Program-made: the position numbers and the translations under genes
The notes under the pieces: model-generated
Databases searched by the model: none
Seen by the model: the letters and a program-made list of their open reading frames with translations, nothing else
Told to the model about the DNA's origin: nothing
Assembly: GCA_017632155.1 (NCBI GenBank)
Contig: JAGBRZ010000136.1
Span: forward strand, 1-32,291
Reading direction: 5' to 3'
Origin: Clostridia bacterium
GTDB lineage: Bacteria; Bacillota_A; Clostridia; Oscillospirales; CAG-272
Length of the DNA: 32,291 nt
Shown: in pieces, positions 1 through 6,525 of the stretch
Numbering within the stretch: the first letter of the stretch is position 1
Layout: each line of letters begins with the position of its first letter

Positions 1-171
1 ATCATGGAGGGTTACGATCTTGCCGTCAGCGGTGAAGTGAACGTCGGTTTCGATACCGTCAGCCTTCATTTTAGCTGCGAGCTCGTAAGCGGGCATGGTG
101 TTTTCGGGCGCGTAAGCGGAAGCACCGCGGTGCGCGATGATGAGTGTGCGTTCTGTGAGTGTCTTTGCCAT
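1..171 (-). CDS. Glycerophosphodiester phosphodiesterase, N-terminal part
   Basis: Only the first 57 codons are inside the window; the gene runs off the left edge. The visible protein begins [10 protein letters not shown] and carries the GDPD-family signature AHRGAS followed by APENT and, further on, the [10 protein letters not shown] segment, which matches the H-R-G and E-x-D metal/substrate-binding strands at the start of this TIM-barrel family. The family hydrolyses glycerophosphodiesters to an alcohol and glycerol-3-phosphate. The start at 171 is supported by an AAGGA-type ribosome binding site about ten bases upstream. It follows cysE on the same strand after a 470-base hairpin-rich gap, so it is probably its own transcription unit. 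The C-terminus and any signal peptide-less/extracellular variant cannot be judged; the visible N-terminus has no export signal, suggesting a cytoplasmic enzyme. Confidence 0.85.
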   Translation of the reverse strand, partial: MAKTLTERTLIIAHRGASAYAPENTMPAYELAAKMKADGIETDVHFTADGKIVTLHD

Positions 172-460
172 TTTTCTTTTTTCCTTTCGGATTAATTTTA
201 TTATAATTGCTATTATAACCTTGTTGAAAGTTTTTGAAGATTCTAAAGAAACTTTTTTCAAAAAGTTTCTTTAGTCGCGCTCCGCAGAGGTGCGAAAACG
301 GTTGCCTTCGGCAACCCCGCGAGCTTCGCTCGCTCTCTCCTTTGCGCTTAAAACCGACTGCGTCCCGCAGACGATTTTGAATGAGTAAAATCTTCCCTTT
401 AGGGGAGATTTTTGCTCATTCGCGCTTCATTTGCATAATTTTGTGATTCGCAAGGGTAAC
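172..460. other. Hairpin-rich intergenic stretch, GDPD-proximal part
   Basis: No gene is visible. The stretch is a run of perfect or near-perfect short inverted repeats: a 15-bp stem with a 2-base centre at 243-274, a 6-bp stem with loop TTC at 301-315, another 6-bp stem with loop TTC at 319-333, a 5-bp stem with loop TCC at 358-370 and a longer nested hairpin at 380-420. None is followed by a T-run on either strand, so they are not ordinary terminators. A possible minus-strand -10 box (TATAAT) lies near 212-217, which could serve the GDPD gene, but its -35 box is poor. Confidence 0.6.
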
Positions 461-634
461 AGAGCGCAATACTTCCCTACATTCGGAAAGTATTGACTCT
501 GTCCAAAATTGTCGAACTATTTGACGCTTTGCGTCAAATGAGCTTCGCCATTTTGAAGCACGGAAGCAAAAGCTAAAGCTTTTGCATTAAATCGAGACGC
601 TGTCTCGAGCTCTGCAACCTTTTAAAAAAGGTTG
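461..634. repeat. Five-hairpin intergenic element, copy 1
   Basis: Five inverted repeats follow each other: A at 461-500 (loop CCTACATTCGG), B at 504-555 (outer stem CAAAAT/ATTTTG, inner 9-bp stem with loop TTT at 519-539), C at 566-585 (9-bp stem, 2-base centre), D at 593-607 (CGAGAC-GCT-GTCTCG) and E at 615-634 (9-bp stem, 2-base centre). The same five hairpins in the same order and orientation occur at 29708-29870, with shared single-stranded pieces (TCCAAAA, TTTTGAAGCAC) but altered stems. It lies directly after the cysE stop codon, so minus-strand transcription would read E to A. Function unknown. Confidence 0.7.
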
Positions 635-643
635 ATCAAAACT

Positions 644-1480
644 TTAATCTTTTTTGAGTTCGGCGATTTCGGTTTGGAGCTGTGCGATCTTCGCCTCAAG
701 CTCTCCGAGCTGCTGCGAAACGGGGTCGGGGATGTGGATCTGGTCGAGCTGTTCTTCAACCTTTTCGCCCTTTTGGCGGACTACCTTCGCGGGGATGCCG
801 ACTGCGGTTGCGCCCGCGGGGATCTCCTTGAGAACTACCGCGCCTGCCGCGATCTTCGCGCCGTCGCCGATCTTGAAGGGGCCGAGGACCTTCGCGCCCG
901 AGCCGACCATTACGTTATTGCCAAGTGTGGGGTGACGCTTACCCGTGTCCTTACCCGTACCGCCGAGGGTGACGCCCTGATAGATCGTGCAATCATCGCC
1001 GATGATGCAGGTCTCGCCGATAACGACGCCCGAGCCGTGGTCGATCATCAGTCGCTTACCGATCTGCGCGCCGGGGTGGATCTCAATGCCGGTAAAGAAT
1101 CTTGCAAGCTGTGAAACTGCTCTCGCGGGGAGAAATTTTTCATTGACGTAAAGCTTGTGCGCCACGCGGTATGCAAGCATTGCGTGCACGCCGGAGTAGA
1201 GAAGCATAACCTCAATGTCGCTTCTCGCCGCGGGGTCGCGCTCGCGGACGGCTGCAACGTCCTCAAGAATTTCTTCTTTGAGCTCGGAGAGGAAGCATCT
1301 GCCGTCAAATACCTTGTCTTCGATGGTCGAATAAAGTCTGCCCGAAGCCACGCGGAGCTTGCCGTAGCTCCATTTGATCGCCTTTTTGATCTTTTCCTTC
1401 TGCTCGGGCGTGAGCTTTTTCTTCTTCTTTTCGGTATCTATCTCTTTTTCATTTGTACCGATATTGATATAAATATGCAT
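644..1480 (-). CDS. cysE: Serine O-acetyltransferase
   Basis: Transfers acetyl from acetyl-CoA to L-serine, giving O-acetylserine, the carbon skeleton for cysteine synthesis. The 278-residue protein has an N-terminal helical region (about 1-130, very lysine-rich to residue 32) and a left-handed beta-helix with hexapeptide repeats. The active-site segment IDHGSGVVIGE and the GVTLGGTGK motif are typical of CysE/EpsC. The tail of about 45 residues after GIPAKVV ends in a probable coiled coil (LGELEAKIAQLQTEIAELKKD region), longer than in enteric CysE but usual in clostridial forms. The start at 1480 has an AAGGAG site that overlaps the stop region of the upstream gene at 1490, so the two are co-translated. 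It is the last gene of that operon; the hairpin element follows. No T-box or other leader is seen. Confidence 0.92.
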   Translation of the reverse strand: MHIYINIGTNEKEIDTEKKKKKLTPEQKEKIKKAIKWSYGKLRVASGRLYSTIEDKVFDGRCFLSELKEEILEDVAAVRERDPAARSDIEVMLLYSGVHAMLAYRVAHKLYVNEKFLPARAVSQLARFFTGIEIHPGAQIGKRLMIDHGSGVVIGETCIIGDDCTIYQGVTLGGTGKDTGKRHPTLGNNVMVGSGAKVLGPFKIGDGAKIAAGAVVLKEIPAGATAVGIPAKVVRQKGEKVEEQLDQIHIPDPVSQQLGELEAKIAQLQTEIAELKKD

Positions 1481-1489
1481 ATTTACTCC

Positions 1490-2257
1490 TTATTTGCCAC
1501 TCTCAAGCGCGGCGATATCCTTCTTGTCGAGCGTGTAATCCTGCATTTCAAGCAGATTGTCATAGATTTCGATTACGGAATAGGGATCTGCGTTGTAATC
1601 GACTTCGCCCTTATAGTATATTTCCACATTCATCTTGATGATACCTTCAAATTCGGGCATCGAGTCAAAATAAAACTGACGGAAGGTGTAAAGCGAGGTG
1701 GTGTCCATCTCGGTTTCGTGCGCCGAAAGACGCATTTTCTTGGTCGCGTCGCCGTCCTTGTAGTAAACCATCAGCGAAACGTCGAAGAGATCGTCCTTCT
1801 TGCCGGGGGCGCCATCAAGGTTGAAGTCGGCGGCGATATGCTCAAGAATACTTTTGTTGTATCGCAAAACCACTTGCGTCTGACCCGCCTTCGGGAAAAA
1901 GACAACGTCGGTCAGAAAGAACTGCGCGAACTGATTGGTATAGTATATGGAATCATCTTCGGGGAACTGCTTGTGCCACTCCTCGTCGGTGGCAATGTTG
2001 TCCTGCTCCGCCTGATAAAGCGCGAAGCCCTCGGGTCCGTATTCTGCCCAAGCCGCGGAGAGCTCGGGATTGGTCGCAATCGTTTTGATCGCGTTCGGCT
2101 CGTTCGTCGAGAAGAACAAGCGCCAAAGAAGAATGCCGTTTATCAGGGCGATAAGAGCGTATCCCGTGAATTTGAGGGTTTTGCCGAGTATTCTCCAAAA
2201 CAGCGGGGCGGGTGGGCCCTCGTCTTCATAATCATCGTAGATATAATCTTCAGCCAT
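1490..2257 (-). CDS. Single-pass membrane protein of unknown function
   Basis: I do not recognise the family. The 255-residue protein has a very acidic first 15 residues (AEDYIYDDYEDEGPP), a single hydrophobic segment at about 27-49 (FTGYALIALINGILLW core), and a soluble C-terminal domain of about 200 residues rich in aromatic residues. No catalytic motif is visible. The positive charges before the segment (GKTLK) are consistent with an N-in, C-out orientation, so the large domain would face outside. It starts 15 bases after the upstream PTS-EIIC-like gene and ends 9 bases before cysE, so it is mid-operon. The ribosome binding site upstream of 2257 is AAGGAAA. Could be a partner or sensor for the neighbouring transporter-like protein, but that is inference only. 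Confidence 0.75.
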   Translation of the reverse strand: MAEDYIYDDYEDEGPPAPLFWRILGKTLKFTGYALIALINGILLWRLFFSTNEPNAIKTIATNPELSAAWAEYGPEGFALYQAEQDNIATDEEWHKQFPEDDSIYYTNQFAQFFLTDVVFFPKAGQTQVVLRYNKSILEHIAADFNLDGAPGKKDDLFDVSLMVYYKDGDATKKMRLSAHETEMDTTSLYTFRQFYFDSMPEFEGIIKMNVEIYYKGEVDYNADPYSVIEIYDNLLEMQDYTLDKKDIAALESGK

Positions 2258-2272
2258 AGTATTTTTCCTTTC

Positions 2273-3340
2273 TTATTTATCAAGCTTCATATCGCCGTCC
2301 TTGATAAGCCCGAGCGTGCGCAGGGGCAGATAAACGGTGTAGGATATGAGAGCGGGAAGAATGAAGCATATAAGTGCAATTCCGAGCCAATCCATAATAC
2401 CGACGGCATCGGGATAACCGTTCGCGGGGTCAAGCCAACCAAGGATGATGCCGATGGGGCCAAGAAGACCGCACGTGCCCATACCCGAATTGATCGCCGC
2501 GCCGTACATTCTCATATCGAAGAGGCAGGTAGCCATCGGTCCCGTCACAGCCGAGGCAATGATGGGAGGCAGCCAGATGATGGGCTTTCTTATAATATTC
2601 GGCATCTGGAGCATACTTGTGCCGATGCCCTGAGAGAGAAGACCGCCAATACCGTTTTCGCGGAAGGAGATGACGGCAAAGCCAACCATCTGCGCGCAAC
2701 AGCCCGCAACAGCCGCACCGCCCGCGATCGCAAGTCCCTCGCTTGAACCCGCCGCCGCAAGACTGCCCGTGAGAACAAGTCCTGCGCAGATCGCTGCCGA
2801 GGAGATCGGGAGGGTCAGCGCAATTCCCATAACGACGGAAACGGCAAGTCCCGTGAAGAAGGGTGCCTGAGTAGCCGCCCAGCCGATGAAGGTGCTGACG
2901 TAGCCGACGAGCGTGCCAATGAAGGGGGCAACGAACACGGAAAGCAGACCGCCGACGAGGAGAGTCACAAAGGGCGTGACGATGATATCAACTTTAGTCT
3001 TTTTTGAAACGAGTTGCCCGAGCTCTACCGCGATGATCGCGATAAAGAATACCGCAAGCGGACCGCCCGCACCGCCTTGAGCATTTGCCGCATAACCGAC
3101 AGCCGCCGCAGAGAAGATGACGAGAGGGTCGCATTTCAGCGCAAAAGCGATAGCCGCCGCCATAGCGGGACCCGCAACAGCCTGCGCAAAGCCGCCAATC
3201 TCGGCAAGAACTCCGAGATATGGTATCATTCCAAGTGCTTTGAAGATCGTTCCGATCAAAAGCGAAGCAAAAAGTCCTTGCGCCATAGCGGACATGGCGG
3301 TGATGAAGTAGCGTTTTAGATATTTTTTAATGGCGCCCAT
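2273..3340 (-). CDS. PTS EIIC-like / PfoR-family membrane protein
   Basis: A 355-residue very hydrophobic, Gly/Ala-rich protein with about eight to ten membrane segments. Blocks such as KKTKVDIIVTPF, PISSAAI, GCCAQMVGFAVISFRENG and GIGTSMLQMPNI are typical of the PTS_EIIC_2 family, which includes PfoR of Clostridium perfringens, a membrane protein reported to influence toxin expression. There is no EIIA, EIIB or HPr gene near it, so whether it transports a sugar through the phosphotransferase system or has a regulatory role cannot be told. It is the first gene of the run leading to the unknown membrane protein and cysE, and is separated from araB by a 160-base repeat element, so co-transcription with araB is possible but would cross that element. 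The start at 3340 has an AGGA site about 9 bases upstream. Confidence 0.82.
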   Translation of the reverse strand: MGAIKKYLKRYFITAMSAMAQGLFASLLIGTIFKALGMIPYLGVLAEIGGFAQAVAGPAMAAAIAFALKCDPLVIFSAAAVGYAANAQGGAGGPLAVFFIAIIAVELGQLVSKKTKVDIIVTPFVTLLVGGLLSVFVAPFIGTLVGYVSTFIGWAATQAPFFTGLAVSVVMGIALTLPISSAAICAGLVLTGSLAAAGSSEGLAIAGGAAVAGCCAQMVGFAVISFRENGIGGLLSQGIGTSMLQMPNIIRKPIIWLPPIIASAVTGPMATCLFDMRMYGAAINSGMGTCGLLGPIGIILGWLDPANGYPDAVGIMDWLGIALICFILPALISYTVYLPLRTLGLIKDGDMKLDK

Positions 3341-3360
3341 AGTTTTTATTCCTACGTCTA

Positions 3361-3502
3361 AAAGTGTAAAGTGTAAAGTGGAAAGTGAAAAGTTATGGTA
3401 ACTTTTCGCCGGGGCGAAAAGTATTTTTATTAAAATGAAAATTTTCGAGCGAAGCGAGAAAATTCACCTTCAACTAGCAACTAGCGTCTAGCAACTAGCA
3501 AC
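3361..3502. repeat. Heptamer-armed hairpin element, copy 1
   Basis: Left arm (3361-3397): five consecutive 7-base units of the form AGTGNNN. Centre: a 10-bp stem with a 2-base centre at 3401-3422 (ACTTTTCGCC and complement), then a structured hairpin at 3440-3464 with a 7-bp outer stem (AATTTTC/GAAAATT), GA facing GA, a GC/GC inner stem and loop GAA. Right arm (3471-3502): five 7-base units AACTAGC or a variant, which on the other strand read AGTTGCT. The right arm ends against the araB stop codon. Related copies are at 9611-9754 and 31432-31551. Confidence 0.75.
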
Positions 3503-5158
3503 TTATATCTCCCCCTGCGAAATTTTCAAGAGTCGCTTCATAACGTCGTTTCCGCCTCTGCCGAAATAGTCGTGAAGTGTGAGATATTCGCGGTAGAGTG
3601 CTGAATAGACGGCTTCGTTATCCTTGTTGGGGGTATAACTGCTGTAAATCGGGCTCTTCATGGCGTCGGATGCGGCAAAAATGTCCGCGTATTCGCCTGC
3701 GGCGACGGCGGCATATATCGCGCTTCCGAGAGCGGGAGCCTGCTTTGAGGAAATTACGTTTATCGGAATTCCGAGAATGTCGGAGTAGACCTGCATTGTG
3801 AAGGCATCCTTGCGCGCAATTCCGCCCGCAGCGATAAGGCTCGTGATCTTCATTCCGCACTCTTCCATACGGTCGATGATGACCTTGGTCGCAAACGCGG
3901 TCGCTTCGATGAGCGCACGGAGTATGTCCTCGGTCTTGGTGCGAAGGGTCATACCGATCAGAAGTCCCGTCAGGTTGCCGTCAACAAGGATGTTGCGGTT
4001 TCCGTTCCACCAGTCAAGGGCGATGAGTCCCGTCTGACCCGGTTTTTTCTCTGCGGCACGGCGTACAAGGAGCTGAATGAGGGGGATGCCGAGCTGCTCG
4101 GCTTCCGCCTTGTCCTCGGCGGTCGCAAGATTGTCCACAACCCACGCAAAATGGTCGCCAACGGCGCAAAGTCCCGCTTCGACGCCGAAATATCCGGGCA
4201 TAAGTCCATCGGGGACGTATCCGCAGATGCCGCCAATGTCGCGATAAACGTCGGAAAGGGTGAAATAGCAGTTCGAGGTGCCGAAAATGCCGTAAATGTC
4301 GCCGGGCTTGGTGAGTCCGACGGCGGGTGCGGCAACGTGAGCATCGGGAATCGACGCGGCAACCGCTGTGCCCTCGGCAAGACCGAAACGCTCTGCGGCT
4401 TCTTTGGTCACGTAGCCGACGCACTCGCCCATCTGCGCGATGGGTGCGTCAAGCAGACGGTGCGCAAGCGCGGGAAGCTCGGGGTCGACCGCCGCAAGAT
4501 ATTCGTCGGAGGGGTATCCGACCTCGGGCAGATACTCTGCCTTGAAAGATGCAAAGAGATAACCGCGCTTCTGCTCACCCGTGAGTAGGAAATTGAGCCA
4601 GTCGCCCGCCTCGATATAGTAATCCGCCGCCTCGATGACCTCGGGGGCTTCCTTTGCGGTCTGCAGGAGCTTCGGAAAGAGCCATTCGCTTGAGATCTTA
4701 CCGCCGAAATAGTTTTGGAAAGTTTCGCCTCGCTCGGCGGCAACCTCGTTCATTCGGTCCGCCCAATTCTGCGCCGCGTGATGCTTCCAAAGCTTAACGT
4801 AAGCGTGCTTGTTTTTTTCAAATTCGGGCAGAGAAACAAGGGGCGTGCCGTCCTTCTTGATGGGAAGAATGGTACAGCAAGTAAAGTCGATGCCAACGCC
4901 GACGATCTGCTCTTTTTCGATACCCGCCTCGCGGCAAAGCGCGGGGAAGAGGTATTCAAGCACCGCAAGGTAGTCGCGCGGATCCTCAAGCGCCCAGTTT
5001 ATGGGCAAAACCTCACCGCTTGCGGGAAGTGTGCTGTCAATGACAGCGTGCGGATAGTCCATAACGACGCTCGCAATCTCCTCGCCGCTCTTAACGTCTA
5101 CCAGCACCGCCCTACCCGAAAGCGTGCCGAAATCTATTCCAACGGTATATTTTTTCAT
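3503..5158 (-). CDS. araB: Ribulokinase
   Basis: Phosphorylates L-ribulose (and related ketopentoses) with ATP, the second step of L-arabinose breakdown to xylulose-5-phosphate. The 551-residue length is normal for AraB. The N-terminal FGGY-kinase domain opens with YTVGIDFGTLSGRAVLVD, the phosphate-binding loop specific to ribulokinases, and contains GVGIDFTCCTILP and EAGDWLNFLLTG. The C-terminal domain has the GTSNCYF adenosine strand and the GGIARKDAFTMQVYSDILG segment characteristic of the family. No araA, araD or arabinose transporter is in the window, so it stands alone. The start at 5158 has an AAAGGA site and a strong promoter at 5198-5226. A repeat element directly follows the stop. 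Confidence 0.93.
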   Translation of the reverse strand: MKKYTVGIDFGTLSGRAVLVDVKSGEEIASVVMDYPHAVIDSTLPASGEVLPINWALEDPRDYLAVLEYLFPALCREAGIEKEQIVGVGIDFTCCTILPIKKDGTPLVSLPEFEKNKHAYVKLWKHHAAQNWADRMNEVAAERGETFQNYFGGKISSEWLFPKLLQTAKEAPEVIEAADYYIEAGDWLNFLLTGEQKRGYLFASFKAEYLPEVGYPSDEYLAAVDPELPALAHRLLDAPIAQMGECVGYVTKEAAERFGLAEGTAVAASIPDAHVAAPAVGLTKPGDIYGIFGTSNCYFTLSDVYRDIGGICGYVPDGLMPGYFGVEAGLCAVGDHFAWVVDNLATAEDKAEAEQLGIPLIQLLVRRAAEKKPGQTGLIALDWWNGNRNILVDGNLTGLLIGMTLRTKTEDILRALIEATAFATKVIIDRMEECGMKITSLIAAGGIARKDAFTMQVYSDILGIPINVISSKQAPALGSAIYAAVAAGEYADIFAASDAMKSPIYSSYTPNKDNEAVYSALYREYLTLHDYFGRGGNDVMKRLLKISQGEI

Positions 5159-5197
5159 ATTTTTGGTCCTTTTAAGAGTATATATTTATACAGAATA

Positions 5198-5226
5198 ATT
5201 ATATAACATTTTGAAGCAAAAGTCAA
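5198..5226 (-). promoter_or_regulatory. Sigma-70-type promoter of araB
   Basis: On the minus strand: -35 TTGACT (5221-5226), 17-base spacer, -10 TATAAT (5198-5203), about 40 bases upstream of the araB start. No clear operator palindrome is seen around it. Confidence 0.75.
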
Positions 5227-5250
5227 ACCTTTTTTAATATAAAATCAGAA

Positions 5251-5318
5251 AATTTCCACCCCGGGTGGAAATTCACCTTTATTTCGCTGCGGCGGATTAT
5301 CATTCTCGCGAAGCGAGA
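5251..5318. repeat. Two inverted repeats between divergent araB and tmk
   Basis: A perfect 11-bp inverted repeat with a one-base centre at 5251-5273 (AATTTCCACCC arm) and a 6-bp stem with loop GAA at 5304-5318 (TCTCGC-GAA-GCGAGA). The frame AAAATTTCC..GGAAATTCACC of the first is shared with the inner hairpin of the element at 9689-9720, so this may be a decayed or partial member of the heptamer-armed family without arms. Confidence 0.5.
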
Positions 5319-5330
5319 TTTTCCCCTCAC

Positions 5331-5359
5331 TTGACAATCCCCCCACAATATGGTATAAT
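5331..5359 (+). promoter_or_regulatory. Consensus promoter of the tmk operon
   Basis: TTGACA at 5331-5336, 17-base spacer, TATAAT at 5354-5359, with an extended -10 TGG directly before it. A perfect consensus promoter, 35 bases ahead of the tmk start. Confidence 0.85.
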
Positions 5360-5393
5360 GTATACTGTATCAATATGTAAAGAGGTATATCCC

Positions 5394-6032
5394 ATGAACA
5401 ACACACGCGGATATTTTATAGTTTTTGAGGGCTGTGACGGCTGTGGCAAGACCACGCAGACCGAGCGCCTTCGCACCGCCATCGCAGAGGCAACGGGCAG
5501 ACCCTGTCTTTACGAGCGCGAGCCCAACGAGCGCAATGCCGCCGGCGCGATAATTCGCTCGGGACTTTACGGCGGTGTCAAATTCCTGACCGAAAGCATG
5601 GCGTATCTTCACGTCGCCGACCGCCTTGAGCACATCGAGTTTATGCGCCCGCTCATCGAAAATGGCACAAACATCGTCTGCGACCGCTATTATCTTTCCA
5701 ATATGGCGTATAACACCACGCCCCGCATCTCAATGGCAGATATCTACACGATGAATAAGCCTTGCATCGAGGCGATGAAGCCTGATCTTTTCGTCTTCCT
5801 CGACGTCCCCACCGAGGTCACCAAGGCTCGCCGCGACCAAAACCGCGCGGATAAGGAGATCTATGATGGTGATGACAAGCAAGCGCGCGTCCGCCGCAAT
5901 TATCTTGAGGCGATCGAATTCCTCAAGGCGCAAGGCGAAAACGTCGTTGTTGTTGATGCATCCCGCGGAATCGACGAGGTTTCGGAAGATATCAAAGCGC
6001 AGGTATTCTCCGCGCTTTCGATTGGTAAATAA
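5394..6032 (+). CDS. tmk: Thymidylate kinase
   Basis: Phosphorylates dTMP to dTDP for DNA synthesis. With the start at 5394 the protein has 212 residues, the normal length. It carries the P-loop GCDGCGKT (residues 13-20) in the family context FEG-x-DG-x-GKTT, the nucleobase region ending in YEREPNE, and the DRYYLSNMAYN segment that matches the DRY/DRF motif of the family. A LID-like segment with arginines (ARRDQNRADKE) follows. An upstream in-frame ATG at 5265 exists but lies before the promoter, so 5394 with its AGAGG site is chosen. It is the first gene of a three-gene unit; the next gene starts one base after its stop. Confidence 0.93.
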   Translation: MNNTRGYFIVFEGCDGCGKTTQTERLRTAIAEATGRPCLYEREPNERNAAGAIIRSGLYGGVKFLTESMAYLHVADRLEHIEFMRPLIENGTNIVCDRYYLSNMAYNTTPRISMADIYTMNKPCIEAMKPDLFVFLDVPTEVTKARRDQNRADKEIYDGDDKQARVRRNYLEAIEFLKAQGENVVVVDASRGIDEVSEDIKAQVFSALSIGK

Positions 6033-6033
6033 T

Positions 6034-6525
6034 ATGATCATTTATTCCTACACGCCCGAACGCGGCGACAAGATAAGCCGCGCGATCATCTGGTCACTCG
6101 CGGGCGCGGGTCTGACACTTGCCATTCTGGCGGAGATCATCACGTCTGTGTCGAGCGTCCTCCACGTAATCGCATTCGGCGCATTGCTCGGCTCGATCCT
6201 CGTTTGGTCGCGCTGTATGCTCAGCTTCACGTATAGCATCGAAACCGAGGGCGAGGGCAGAGCGCCCGATCTCGTTGTAAGGGAAAACAAGGCAAAATCA
6301 AGCCGAATCCTTTCCCGTGTTTCGATATCGGGCGGAAAGCTGATCCGTGCATCGAATTTCAAACCTAACGGCGCACCCGTTTATGACCACCGCCCCACTC
6401 CATTTTCGAAGGATTATTGGGTCTTCGAGGTGCCCGAGCGCGACGGCGAAGGCTATATCCGCTTCTCGCCCGACGCGGAAATGCTCGAGCTGATGCGATC
6501 CCTCGGTTGCGAGGTAGAAGCATGA
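6034..6525 (+). CDS. Small two-segment membrane protein, unknown function
   Basis: A 163-residue protein starting MIIYSYTPERGDK with two hydrophobic segments at about 17-36 and 39-58, followed by a cytoplasm- or wall-facing domain of about 100 residues with the motifs FSKDYWVFEVPERDGEGYI and FSPDAEMLELM. I do not recognise the family; the tail reads like a small beta-rich domain. The start is placed at 6034 because it follows the tmk stop by one base, a coupled arrangement, and is the first Met of the natural hydrophobic N-terminus. Its stop overlaps the next start in an ATGA, so tmk, this gene and the lipoprotein gene are one operon. Confidence 0.8.
   Translation: MIIYSYTPERGDKISRAIIWSLAGAGLTLAILAEIITSVSSVLHVIAFGALLGSILVWSRCMLSFTYSIETEGEGRAPDLVVRENKAKSSRILSRVSISGGKLIRASNFKPNGAPVYDHRPTPFSKDYWVFEVPERDGEGYIRFSPDAEMLELMRSLGCEVEA

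Noticed and set aside
243..274. Intrinsic terminator for the cysE operon
   Set aside because: Perfect stem but AT-rich and no T-run on either side; it fits better in the hairpin chain.
1157..2746. A 529-codon open frame on the plus strand
   Set aside because: It lies antisense to cysE, the unknown membrane protein and the EIIC-like gene, which have ribosome binding sites and family motifs; the plus frame has neither.
3361..3502. Possible CRISPR-like array (repeated short units)
   Set aside because: Units are 7 bases without spacers, and there are no cas genes; these are tandem heptamers.
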